Shown one piece after another: positions 9,764 through 19,764 of a DNA stretch of 32,500 nt. Source of the stretch: Chromera velia (lineage: Eukaryota > Sar > Chromeraceae); contig JAHBMJ010004463.1 in the NCBI GenBank assembly GCA_018398765.1, forward strand, positions 2,501-35,000. The letters are read 5' to 3'. Position 1 is the first letter of the stretch; each line of letters begins with the position of its first letter. The notes beneath the pieces were generated by a model that was not told where the DNA came from, ran no database searches, and saw only the letters and a program-made list of their open reading frames with translations. The position numbers and the translations under genes were made by a program.

Positions 9764-10297
9764 TCCCTTCACTCTCAACACTCGGAAGCCGCTTTTTCTC
9801 GCCTTCTCCGATAGCCTGCTGATCTCAGCTTCACTGTCTGGGAGTACATCATCTTTCAAAGCCGCTCTAAGCGGAACCAAAACACCTCCTACTCCACCCT
9901 CCTTACCAAAGAGTGCTGTTGCAATCCGTTCAGTGGTTTTGTACCTGAATAGAATTATCTGTTTATCCAACAGCCACTGCAAATCCTCCACCCCCATCTC
10001 AAGCCTCTCTGTAACCTCTTGAAGGAACGGGGGAGCAAAAACAGGAATAAGAGCCCTTGTGCAGTTATAGAAGGCCTGGAACTGCAGTACTAAGACCTTT
10101 AGCACATGCACTTCGCAACAGACTGAGTCCTTGAAGGTAACTTCAATCAAATCGCACAGAGGGTGCGGAAGTTTATGAAGCACTTCAAGCACTTCTTGGT
10201 CGGTGGAAAGGGAGAGCACGGGAGAGCATCTCTCTACAGAAGGGAGAATCTGCAGGAAAGTCTTCGATTTGCAAGTCGATGCCGTCGAGGTTGCCAT
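9737..10297 (-). CDS. unrecognised 186-residue ORF
   Basis: The frame starts MATSTASTCKSKTF at 10297, immediately after a TACAG acceptor-like site, and runs to a stop at 9737. Composition is that of an ordinary, mostly helical soluble protein: a Leu-rich helix (TDQEVLEVLHKLPHPLCDLI), a middle with FAPPFLQEVTERLEMGVEDL, and a charged end (EAEISRLSEKARKSGFRVLR). No low complexity and no motif I recognise. The last dozen codons may be intron or out of frame, because a second coding-like frame begins in the overlap. It could be the first exon of a larger minus-strand gene reaching to 8077, or part of an old transposable element. Confidence 0.42.
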   Translation of the reverse strand: MATSTASTCKSKTFLQILPSVERCSPVLSLSTDQEVLEVLHKLPHPLCDLIEVTFKDSVCCEVHVLKVLVLQFQAFYNCTRALIPVFAPPFLQEVTERLEMGVEDLQWLLDKQIILFRYKTTERIATALFGKEGGVGGVLVPLRAALKDDVLPDSEAEISRLSEKARKSGFRVLRVKGQTHSAVQD

Positions 10298-11053
10298 CTG
10301 TACAGTACACGCCCGGACTGCTTCTCGATTATATTATATGCATCAATCAATGCAACCACCGACTCTGCTTTCCTCCCTGTCAGATCGAATCGTATACCCT
10401 TCTTTTGTCAGGTTCATGTTGGTGTGTAGACCTAGAACCTCACTCCTATCTATGGATAGAGCCTAGCCTCAGACGCATCAGCTCCAGTGCCACAAATCAG
10501 AGGAGTTATAACGTTATGCATTGGTCTGTCATTCGGATTCTTTAGATCGTACGGTTTCTCTCAATTGGATCATTCTGAAATATTTTGTATTGCTGTGCAT
10601 GCATTTCATCTCTGAATTATCAAAAGGTCAGAGTGCGCACGAAGAGTACGTTGATACGCACGGACAACATATGCATGCAAGTTTTATCACTTTGTACGTT
10701 CTTGCTACGTGAGCTTGCACTGCCGTACGGATTGACATTTTCACTGTCCTACACTGATAGTTCAGTGACATGAAGTGATCATGAAGGACATGTAGGATAT
10801 GCAGTACAGGAATGTACAGGATGGTGCACGATGCTTATCTTGTCTTGTCGGCAGACTCTCATCCACCACGGGGCTGTGGCTATCCACTGGGATACACTTC
10901 GTCAAGTCAGTCCTATACCCTATATGCATGTCTGCTCCCCCTCCCACTGAGGTAGTCTGGTAAAACTTCAGTCAAGCAGGATGTCAAATATACTTTCCTA
11001 GCTACACCTCTCCCCTGCCCCTGCCTCTGCCGCATGGCAGGTCTGTCTGACTG
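10298..11053. other. gap without recognised gene
   Basis: Only short frames on both strands and no repeat array. There are a few GCATGC copies (near 10599 and 10671). It may hold the promoter of the minus-strand block ending at 10297 and the 3' end of the ORF at 11054-11503. I see no RNA gene. Confidence 0.5.
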
Positions 11054-11503
11054 TCACAGCCTTGAAGTCCACCCTATTATATGACCTGATAGCCTGAGAT
11101 ATTCTTGCCATGCCTGAGGTTTCTCCCACCTTTCCCCTCTCAGTCGTCCGCTGTGCACCATCCAACGCTGGACTAACGAAACGACCAAGTCTAGCGTTCC
11201 ATCAGTCGCTGCAGCACTGTGGAGCGCCCCCACCCCCCCATCTATCACCACCCTTTCCTTCTTTCTTGTATCTCTCTCTTCCTCCTTCTCTTCCGTTCTC
11301 TTTCCTCTCTTTTCGTTCTCTTCATCCTGCCCAAAGAAAACCAGACCTGCTGCCCGGTACTTTGACTGTAGTTCCGAGCCCTCCAGTGGTTCCTCCTTTC
11401 CCAACCCCCTCAGCATGTTAGCGGTTCCTTTATTGCGTTTCATTCCCTCCCACTTCACCCATGCTGCACGCCCGTCTCTCAAGCAGTCCTCAGTCTGAAA
11501 CAT
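11054..11503 (-). CDS. unrecognised 149-residue ORF, divergent from the dioxygenase gene
   Basis: The ATG at 11503 is preceded, 45-50 bases upstream on the minus strand, by a TATATA box (11553-11548) inside a GC-rich island. The product starts MFQTEDCLRDGRAAWVKW, has a central highly charged Glu/Lys/Arg stretch, and ends with VVSLVQRWMVHSGRLRGERW and a Trp-containing tail. The frame stays open 30 codons above this ATG, but that part is the GC island and reads like promoter sequence. The charged middle is purine-rich, which inflates ORF length. No family recognised, and it could be a chance frame. Confidence 0.33.
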   Translation of the reverse strand: MFQTEDCLRDGRAAWVKWEGMKRNKGTANMLRGLGKEEPLEGSELQSKYRAAGLVFFGQDEENEKRGKRTEEKEEERDTRKKERVVIDGGVGALHSAAATDGTLDLVVSLVQRWMVHSGRLRGERWEKPQAWQEYLRLSGHIIGWTSRL

Positions 11504-11660
11504 TCTGAAACGCCGCGGCCCGGATTGCGAGGCCGCGGGGTCCGAGCTATATAGGCCGGCCCCGGCCGGCCCAGGCGCACAAAATTTTCCCAATTAAAGC
11601 GACGAAAGCGAGCGCGCCGCGCGGGATGCGCGCGATTCGCGCGATGTTCCATGCCAGCCG
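11480..11660. promoter_or_regulatory. GC-rich island with TATA box, possible divergent promoter
   Basis: About 180 bases packed with CpG and palindromes: a hairpin-prone CCGCGGCC...GGCCGCGG, GGCCGGCCCCGGCCGGCC at 11554-11571, and alternating CG-rich GCGCGCCGCGCGGGATGCGCGC. TATATA lies at 11548-11553. It separates a minus-strand ORF (start 11503) from the dioxygenase gene (start 11978). Promoter function is inferred from position and composition only. Confidence 0.4.
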
Positions 11661-11977
11661 AGACGCAGTAAATCGCAGCAACAATTAATAGTTGCCCCAT
11701 GTTGCCCCAATTGTACACGTGACAGTGGAGCATCGTTGTGGAGTGATAAGTCTATTGATCGCGACGCGTCAGCGACCGGAAACGTCTCTCATTTGTGACC
11801 TGTCCTGCTTGAAGCACCAGAAGTCGCTGCACAGGCCCTCGGTCTCCCACTCGACATCAGAACCGATTCGCCGTCTCCTCGAAAGTCAGCTGGTCTTGAC
11901 ACTGTGCACTTCTGGGCTGACCAAAAATTCGACCATCTGGATGCCTGCCTGCATGTAAACAGTCCTACAGCTTCAGT

Positions 11978-12542
11978 ATGAGCGCAGAACAGAGTGGGGT
12001 TCCTGTGATTGACCTGTCTCCTTTACAGGGCGCAGACGTCGCGAGTCGACAAGAGCTGGCCCGACAAGTTTCAGATGCGTGCATGCGGGTCGGATTCTTC
12101 TACATTGAAAACCACGGTGTCCCTCCTGAAGTAGTGGAGGCCGCTTTGTCTGCCTCTCGCTCCTTCTTCGCTTTAGCCTCTGAAAAGAAGGAGACGGTTG
12201 CCGCTCAGAAGAGCCCTCTGTACAGGGGGTACATCAGTCAGGAGACGGGGTCCCACTCGTGCACTCCCGAGAAGGGAAGGAAGGACCACAAGGAGTCATT
12301 CACAGTGGGCGCCCCCATCCCTCCAAAGGCTGAAGGAGACGGGCCGAGTGCATCGCCCATGCACGGAGAGAATCAGTGGCCAGAGACAAAGAACCTCCCA
12401 GAGTTCCGAGAGGCCATCCAAACTGTCAGTGAGACAGTCACACTGTACGGTTGTTTCCTTTTTCCTTTCATTCACTCATTCACGAATGTTCACTTCATTT
12501 TGAGACAGATAGACAGACAGAAGGAGAGACAGACACTCAGGC

Positions 12543-12574
<32 letters not shown>

Positions 12575-13163
12575 GGGCAGACAGACAGACAGACAGACAG
12601 ACAGACATACCGACAGACAGTCAGACAGAAAGACAGACAGAAGGAGAGAGAGACAGACAGACAGACAGACAATATCGTCTTTTCTTTACCTTTCCTTTTT
12701 CTCTTTCTTCGTTCTCTTCTGTTTTTTTCTTTCTTCTTTTGGCGCGCTGTCTTGGTGGAAGAGTACCAGAGCTCCAGGCCTTGAGCGTCCCCTGCGGCCG
12801 TTCCGTGCCCAGTGCAGGCTTACGCTTTTGCACTTCCACATTTTTGCCATTTGGACGTGTTCATGTCTTTTCTTGTCCTTTCGTTTAAACGCGGCAGCAG
12901 GAGCAACAGCGAGCACCTTTCTTTTTTTCTTTTTCCTGGGGTTCCCTTCATCGTTTACCGCACGAAAACAACAGAAGCAATAGACCGCTGTGCCCCTGTC
13001 TTCTTGTTGGATCTCTTCTTTCAGACAGTCAGATTGATAGGCAGACAGATGTAGAGGCAGAGAGACAGACAGACAAACAGACAGACAGACGAACAGACAG
13101 ACAGACAGACAGACAGGCAGACACACACACACACACACACACATACAGAGAGAGAGAGAGAGA

Positions 13164-13195
<32 letters not shown>

Positions 13196-13239
13196 AGAGA
13201 GAGACAGACAGACAGACAGAAAGACAGACGGACAGACGG

Positions 13240-13271
<32 letters not shown>

Positions 13272-15060
13272 GCAGACAGACAGACGGAAAGTGAGATACA
13301 CGGACAGTCAGTGAGATAGGCAGGAAGGCAGGCAGACAGTCCGACGCGCCTTCTTTGCCGTAAGGACACTCGAGTCTCACTTCCCGCTGCGTCCCCACTC
13401 TCTACGGTTTTGACCATTTGCTCCATGGCCCCCGCCTTGTTTCGCTTCTTGCAACTGCTTCTCCTTGCCTCTGGTTGCCGCACCCCCCTTTCCCTCTTGT
13501 CGTTACATCATCTATGCTCCGCGCATCATCCCCCTTCGCTAACCGTCCCGCATTTGCAGTTTTGGATCAAGTTGATGGACGCCGCCCGTCTGGTTGCTCG
13601 TGCTCTGGCTCTCTCCCTGTGTTTGGACGAAAACTTCTTCGCGAAAAGCCTCCAAGACCCATGTGCCCAGATGGTGCTCCTGAGATACCCAGGCACTGGG
13701 AAGGCGTTAGGGGGCGAGGGGGAAACGGACGCTGCCGAGCCCTTAGGGTGTGGTGCACATACAGACTGCGGATTTCTGACTCTGCTGGCACAGGTGGGCT
13801 TGCTTGCTCGTGTGATTGTTTGACTGGGCGTTTGCTTGGGGTTTTAGTGCGCCGAATTGTGCAACCGACTTCGAGGGCGTCGCAAAGAAAAATCAGACGT
13901 TCTCTCTTTTGCCTCTTGGGTTTTCCTCCATCCCAGCTATCTCTCGACTCCCCCCCTGTCAGAGGTGACTGACAAGGCCCCGCATGTGCCCGTCTGGATG
14001 TCTTTTCTGCTTGCCTCGCTGTTTTTGCATTCTTCGCCATGGACACGCACGCATCCAAGCGGGGCGAGAACCTCCCCTGCCCTTTCTTCTCCTTAAGAAC
14101 TGCAACTCCTTTCACAAACGTCTAACAGGTAGTTTGAGAGAGAGACGAAGTGGCGCGACGCGGCTGAATGTTCTTTTTTTCCTCGTGCTATCGTGCCAGA
14201 CTTCGCCTTCCCTTCCTTGCTCTCTCAGGATTCGGTACCCGGTCTGGAGGTGATGCTCCGAGAGGGCGTGTGGATCCCTGCGCCTCCCAGGCCTGGGTGC
14301 TTTGTGGTCAATTTGGGTGACATGGCGGAGATGTGGACGGGGAAACTGTACAGAAGTACCTGGCACAGGGTCCATAATGGCACTGGATTGCCCAGGTCTG
14401 TCTGTCTGTGTGGGCGTTTGTTTGGGTGACTGGTGGGTTGAGGGTTCATGTGGATTGCTTTTGTTGGAGGGAAAGGAGCTTTGCGTGATTCCGCGCCTCC
14501 CTGCAGGTCTGCAGATCTCTGAGTCAGAAAAAAAAAAGAAAAAAGAGGGAACATAATGTTTTTGCTTTTTTCCCGTCACGCTGCTCTTGCACATTGGAAT
14601 CCCTTTCTCTCCTTCCCCCCCCTCTCCCTCTGTTAAATTCTCTGGAGAAAAAAAGAGAGAGAGACATCGGAGAATCCCCATTCCATAGAGAAGATCGAGG
14701 GAATCTCAGAAAAGGTAAGAAAAGAGAATGGGACTTTCAGGCCAAGAAGAAGCCTTGTGAGAAAGTCATAAGACTGAGTCGAACGAAGAGAGGTCCCATT
14801 GAGAAGAAATGAACCCGCTCAGATAGACAAGTAGCAGGCCCACAGCTGAAATTTTACTCTGCGCTGAGCGAAACGCGAGTCGCAGGGGACGTCTCAAGGC
14901 TCAGTTCAGGCTCGAGCACCCTTTCACTGTGCAAGAGACACACACAGAATGGGACAAAGGAAACAGAAGTTTGAAAGTGGAGAAAAAAAAAAAGAGAGAG
15001 AAGAGCCGGAACACATCAAGGAAGCGAAAGCACGCATCCTTCGGCCGCGTTTTTGTCCTT

Positions 15061-15103
<43 letters not shown>

Positions 15104-15116
15104 GTGTGTGTGTGTG

Positions 15117-15168
<52 letters not shown>

Positions 15169-15696
15169 TTTCTGCTTGTCTGGTGGGTCCTCTGCCCACG
15201 TTGTCTGAGTGAGCGGGTTGTTCTTTTGTGCATAGTTCTTTTTTTTTGTCTGTGGTCTGCATGAAAAGATCGAGTTTAAACCTACAGGCTATGTGCCATG
15301 CAGCGCAGATATTCACGAAGGAAATGAGAGCAATGAATAAGGACAAAAAGAAATCCTGCAGTCCGTCTGTCTATCTGCCTGTCTGTGTTTCTTTTACTTG
15401 AGTGGGTCATTTCGTCGGTCCCTTTTGACTATGCGTCAAGAGAAGCAGAGGGGAAAAAGAAAAGTCCATACTTCTCTCTCTGTCTCTCTCTCTCACACAC
15501 ACACATACACTCACACACACGCACACAGCAATACACACACCACACACACTCGCACACGCACACACACACACACACACACAGATAGAGAGGGAGAGAGAGA
15601 GGGGGAGAGAGAGAGAAAGAGAGAAAGACACACACACACACACACACACATACACATACACGCACGCACACACACACACACATACACGCACGCACG

Positions 15697-15737
<41 letters not shown>

Positions 15738-16029
15738 TGTCCCATCGCAGAAGTGAGACAACCAGGAAAAAGGATAAAGTGCACGTATCGGTCGGTGTGC
15801 ATGCAGGTACTCAATTCCTTTCTTTTGTAACTGTGACTTCTACACCGTTGTCGCAAGTCTCGAGAACGCAGGCGCAAAGGCTGCCGCCCCCGTGCCACCG
15901 GAAGTTCAGGACCAGCTTTGTCGCTATGAGCCGGTCACGGCAGGCAGATATATTCTCGAGAAGCTTGGTCTTATGTATTTGCAACCACAGGAAGAAGGGA
16001 AGGAAAATAGTGCTGCTTCAGTGACATGA
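11978..16029 (+). CDS. isopenicillin N synthase-like 2OG/Fe(II) dioxygenase, 4 exons
   Basis: Exons 11978-12424, 13560-13793, 14229-14395 and 15807-16029 join in one frame to encode 356 residues, a normal length for the family. All introns are GT-AG (donors ACT|GTCAGT, CAG|GTGGGC, CAG|GTCTGT; acceptors TTTGCAG, CTCTCAG, ATGCAG). The N-terminal domain starts VPVIDLSPL and contains [16 protein letters not shown] and a RGYI motif. The catalytic core shows the iron triad His216-x-Asp218 ([12 protein letters not shown]) and His273 (TWHRVHN), and Arg283-x-Ser285 (PRYSIPFF, split across exons 3 and 4) for 2-oxoglutarate. The tail [14 protein letters not shown] is also typical. The family is cytosolic and uses Fe(II), O2 and usually 2-oxoglutarate; the substrate cannot be told. 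The first ATG precedes the conserved core by a typical distance. Introns 1 and 3 exceed 1.1 kb and are full of microsatellites. No neighbour suggests a pathway. Confidence 0.93.
12504..12673 (+). repeat. GATA and GACA microsatellite in intron 1
   Basis: Tetranucleotide array with an imperfect GACA part, a (GATA)n block near 12544-12573 and a longer imperfect (GACA)n. It lies in the first intron of the dioxygenase gene and yields false frames on both strands. Confidence 0.95.
13021..13340 (+). repeat. GACA, CA and GA compound microsatellite in intron 1
   Basis: A compound array of (GACA)n, (CA)n near 13122-13143 and 13164-13191, and (GA)n blocks, then (GACA)n again with GACG variants. It occupies the 3' half of dioxygenase intron 1. 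Confidence 0.95.
15060..15170 (+). repeat. CT, GT and GTCT microsatellite in intron 3
   Basis: (CT)n flanks a short (GT)n and (GTCT)n centre at about 15102-15134. It lies inside dioxygenase intron 3. Confidence 0.95.
15474..15735 (+). repeat. CA and GA compound microsatellite in intron 3
   Basis: (CA)n with scattered CG variants on both sides of a (GA)n/GGGA block near 15581-15627. It ends about 70 bases before the last dioxygenase exon. Confidence 0.95.
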
Positions 16030-16129
16030 CCTGTTGCCAATGGGTAATCTCTGAAGCTCAGGCTACAAGTAGCTACAAGTATCAAAGCACTGACCTAGGC
16101 ACTGACTAGTTTCTAGCTAGGTTCAAGTT

Positions 16130-16630
16130 TTTTTGGGTGAGCTATAGACGGCGTGTATATATGTATATATATATATACATACATGCATATATATATATAT
16201 ATATATATAATTGACTAGATAATTGACGTGTTACGAGTAAACCACAAAGATCAACAAAGGAAGACGCAATTTAATCAAGATTCTCGTCTATGTTAGTTTC
16301 ACTATTCTATTAATTAATTGGTAACATTCGAAACTACATTTTTGTATTTATCTCAGAATTATCTGTAAATGTAGCTGTAAATTATGTTATCTTTAAGTAT
16401 TTAAAACATGTTTTGAATCTAGAAGTATCATAGTTTAAAAAAACACTAGCTAATTCTTGCTTTATTTCTTTTTTTTCTGACGATGTTAGCTCTACACGCA
16501 AAGAGTTATAGAAATGTTATAGAAATCTCTGATTTAATCTCATAAAAATCTTATAGAAATGTTACTTCAAATGTTATAGAAATCTGATAAAAATTCAGTA
16601 GAAATCAAGGCCTGATTCAATGTTAACGAC
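16130..16630 (+). repeat. AT-rich tract with TA repeat and GTTATAGAAAT motif
   Basis: A (TA)n-rich stretch at about 16156-16210 is followed by AT-rich sequence. At 16503-16610 several copies of a motif close to GTTATAGAAAT occur (near 16505, 16516, 16552 and 16573, with variants). No coding frame. This opens an AT-rich island that reaches to about 18060 and differs sharply in composition from its surroundings. Confidence 0.7.
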
Positions 16631-16777
16631 GTTCTCCTCCTTGCTCGTATCTTCTTCCCTCAACAAGCTTTCCACCCAAAACAGCCTCAGCTTGAGATCA
16701 TCGATTGCGTATGAAGTCATAGTGAATCAGTGATTGATTTAAAGTTCAAAAGAGTACCCACCACTTCGGCTGCATCG

Positions 16778-17302
16778 ATGCTGCATTGTCATTTGCGGCT
16801 TCCTCTTTTTGGCCACTCAGTTCGTTTTGCAGAAAGCGTTTGTGGACTGTGCAAGTATACAGTTTCATTAGTAAGTAGGTTTGGAGGGGCTTTAATCTCA
16901 AAGCAATTCGTGTGCATAAAGTTTCTTTTTGTGTAGGTGATTACTTGTAATGACGCATATGGTGTTCAATCTGTTGGATCTCGCTTGTTTGCCTTCCTGC
17001 ACTCAGAACAGTGGAAACTACTTTTTAAAGGATCTTTAGAAGCATTTAGTGAAGCATTGGCACATCAGCACCTAGATCACCATGGATCGCCCCCGCCACA
17101 AGAACGAATTGCAGACTATCTCGCATTGTGGCCATTTTTGTTGCATTGGGAATGCCTCTTACCTCCACCTCCGGGGGAGTGGGGAACAGATTTACCTGAA
17201 AAGATCGATCTAGGTAGGCCATTTACTAATTGGTCCTTCTTGGGGGAGTGCGGTCTTACTACTATGCGGAAGCAAATCCAGTCACCAGACGTGGTTAGGT
17301 AG
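16778..17302 (+). CDS. unrecognised two-exon candidate gene, 152 residues
   Basis: Exon 16778-16870 ends at a consensus donor TTA|GTAAGT. A 66-base intron ends in TTTCTTTTTGTGTAG at 16936, and exon 16937-17302 continues in phase 0 to TAG. The product starts MLHCHLRLPLFGH, has a CGLCKYTVSL segment with a Cys-x2-Cys, then SRLFAFLHSEQWKLLFKGSL, and ends PDVVR. The second exon looks like a real protein (aromatic and mixed composition, no low complexity). The frame is open above the ATG to about 16730, so an upstream exon is possible. No family recognised. It lies in the AT-rich island and could be part of a transposable element. Confidence 0.5.
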
Positions 17303-17720
17303 GGTCAAAACAATGTTAAGACTGCATAGTTTTAGGGGTAATGTTTCCCGCTTTGGATTTGAAGATTTGGTTTTATGAACACAGCGAAATGCTATGGGTA
17401 TGAGAGTTTCCACAAGAAAGTTTACAAAAGATTTGTATTATAAGGGGGGGAGATACCGGTACGATAGAATGATTCTGGAAGATCTGGTCTTTCTGTGGCT
17501 TTGCAAACGAGCTTGAGGAAGTGTAAATTTTAATGCAGCATGTTTGAATGTATAGACATCGTCTTTTCAGGTAAAATGCAGTAGATTTTAAAAGTATTGA
17601 AGTTTCTGATCATGGACGCTTCACTTCTTCTTCATCTATAAGCGATCGTTCTTTCATAAACCATGATTAAACCATGTTAAAAAAAAAAGTCCGGTTAAAA
17701 AAAAAATTCGGGCTGAATTT
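17303..17720. other. AT-rich gap without recognised gene
   Basis: AT-rich sequence after the candidate gene, with no long frame and no array. It may contain that gene's 3' untranslated region. Confidence 0.5.
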
Positions 17721-18006
17721 CAGGTAAAAATTCGGGTAAACCCGAAAAAAAAAAATTTGGGTTCTAACTTTTTTTTTTGTCGACCCGAATTTTCTTCAAC
17801 ATTTTTTTTTGTGATTGTTATTTAACAGATAAGCTTTTAAACGATAGATTTGGATTTCTTAGTGTTTTAGATGTTTGTGTATCGATTTGGAGCTCTGTTA
17901 CACAGCCTCTGTATCACATATACAATGTTAGTAGATTTCATATCCGAAACTTTAAAAAAGTCGGGCCGATTTTTTTCTTTGTCGGGCTGACCCGAATTTT
18001 TACCTG
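17721..18006. repeat. short inverted-repeat element, MITE-like
   Basis: CAGGTAAAAATTCGGGT at 17721-17737 is exactly inverted at 17990-18006, giving a 286-base unit with 17-base termini. TCGGGCTGA also recurs near both ends (17709 and 17982). The interior is AT-rich with poly-A and poly-T runs and no transposase frame. Compatible with a small non-autonomous element; no target duplication is clear. Confidence 0.55.
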
Positions 18007-18069
18007 TAATTTATTAGGGTTCATATTAAATTTTAAATTCCATTTTTTAAAAATGTCAAAATGATATCA

Positions 18070-19764
18070 GAATTTATTAATTTATCTAGGTCATAGCAAG
18101 ACTACTAACAACATCCAGACTACATCAAGGTGGCCTGGGGGGGAACTTGGCTATACAGTCACGTCCCTCATGTTTTCCCTTTTTCCCTAGCTTTTTCCCG
18201 TCGTTTATATTCGTTCTTATTCGTTCTATTCCCAGCTGGCAGCTGGTGCCAACTTTCCATTAAAAATGTTAAGACCATTCTGGGAGCTGAAAATAAGTCG
18301 GAGGGTGATCCTTTCGCCCCCCCTCTTTCTGTGTTTCTTTCTCTGCCCCCATCCCCTTGACTTGTCCTCGTTATTTATTTGTTTCTCTCCTTTTCGTTTC
18401 GTCGTGCGGCTCACCGCTTGCATGCGAATAAGAAAGAAGACAACGAGGTCGAAGCCTCACAGAGACTTCCATCTGCACCTGCCACCAACGTAGAAGTCAT
18501 TCGAGCACGGGAAGACGGACAGCATGCATAGTGCATGGCAGAGAAATGTTTGCTGATCGATCGAGGACCATTCATTGGCAAGACCTAGCTGTGGAATAGA
18601 CGAGACGGCTGTTTTCTTTTCCGTTCGGGGACAAAAAATGCGAACGGGAAAGAATCTTCAGGGAGGGGCGGAGGTCACGACTCCGTGCACCAAACAGGTG
18701 AAAAATCAGGAGTTGTTTAACATAAGCGCGAGAGAAAGAGACAAGCACACACGGGGCTCGAATGAAAGAGGAGAAAATGGAGACACCACACCCTGCCCCA
18801 CCGGGCCGCCCCACCGACCATCGAACCCCAAGGAAGGAACAGAGGGACGAAGGGAGATGGAAGAGGCAGCGAAATTAAAAAGGGGAAGACAGTTAGAGCA
18901 AGAGAGAGCAAAAAGGCGCAACAAAGATCATGCATCGATGCAGCAACCGCAGCACTAATCCATGTATTTGTCTGTACATGGTGTCCTTATCCGTTCCCCC
19001 CCCTCCGGCAACCCATTCATTGTTTCTTGCTCCTTTCCTCAAAAGCATCTCCTAGTTGTCCGACATCCGAGAAAAGGAAAGGACGATGCAAGCAGGCATG
19101 CAGAGAAACGAAGTCCTCAAGTACGAGCACAAAGCAGAGCAGTACGGCAACGAAAGCACAGAACGAAAAGACATGCACCAACGAAGAGAAAGAGGTAGGA
19201 AAACAGAGAGAGACGTCTACATGTGGGTGCAAGCAAAGAGGGAAGAAGAACTTCCCCCCTCCCACCCACCCCATGCAGAAGGAAGCGCCCTGCTGAAAAG
19301 AAATAGAGAGATCCTTCAATTGAAGGAAGGAGGATAGGGAATGCTGCTGCCGTCTCTTGTTTTCCGTCTTCTTCCCTTTCTTCTTTTTCTTCTTCTTCTT
19401 CGTCTTCTTCTTCTTCTTCTTTTTCTCTTGACGGCTTCCTCCTTGAAAGCACCGGAGCATCCACAGATGACATCAGAGCAGACGACCCAAAGAGGAGGTG
19501 GATGGGATGGGAGAGGATACAAAAGCAAAAGGAACAAGGGGCCACCCTCTCTTTGTCTCTCAAACCCTCCGGCAGGGGGCCCTGCGGTCTAGAAAGCTCT
19601 CCTTTCTCTGCGGATGGAAAGTACAGTAACTAGGCAGATGACCAAAGAAACACAAGTCATGAACCCACCCCTCATATGTGCAACTTGTCACGCACACGAT
19701 GCATGAAGACCTTTCCCTCCCACTCCGTGACACCCCATTTCCTCCCCTCACTTCCCTTGTCTGT
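18070..19764. other. gap without supported gene
   Basis: Only frames driven by base bias, such as a Lys/Glu-rich plus-strand frame at 18575-18958 that lacks an ATG start and splice support. There is an acceptor-like TTCGTTCTATTCCCAG ending at 18236 with no matching partner that I can prove. A short CTT array lies at 19384-19423. It may hold untranslated sequence of neighbouring genes. Confidence 0.5.

Noticed and set aside
11692..11958. Plus-strand ORF just upstream of the dioxygenase start
   Set aside because: No homology and different frame; the conserved N-terminal domain begins at the ATG at 11978, so this is probably leader or promoter sequence.
12490..13483. Cys/Leu/Ser/Val-repeat ORFs on the minus strand
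   Set aside because: They translate the GACA and CA arrays in dioxygenase intron 1.
14901..15898. Ser/Leu, Cys/Val and His/Thr repeat ORFs
   Set aside because: They translate CT, GT and CA arrays in dioxygenase intron 3. The real exon starts at 15807 in a different frame from the plus-strand ORF covering it.
18575..18958. Plus-strand Lys/Arg/Glu-rich 127-codon frame
   Set aside because: It has no ATG at its start, no splice support and purine-biased sequence that inflates frame length.
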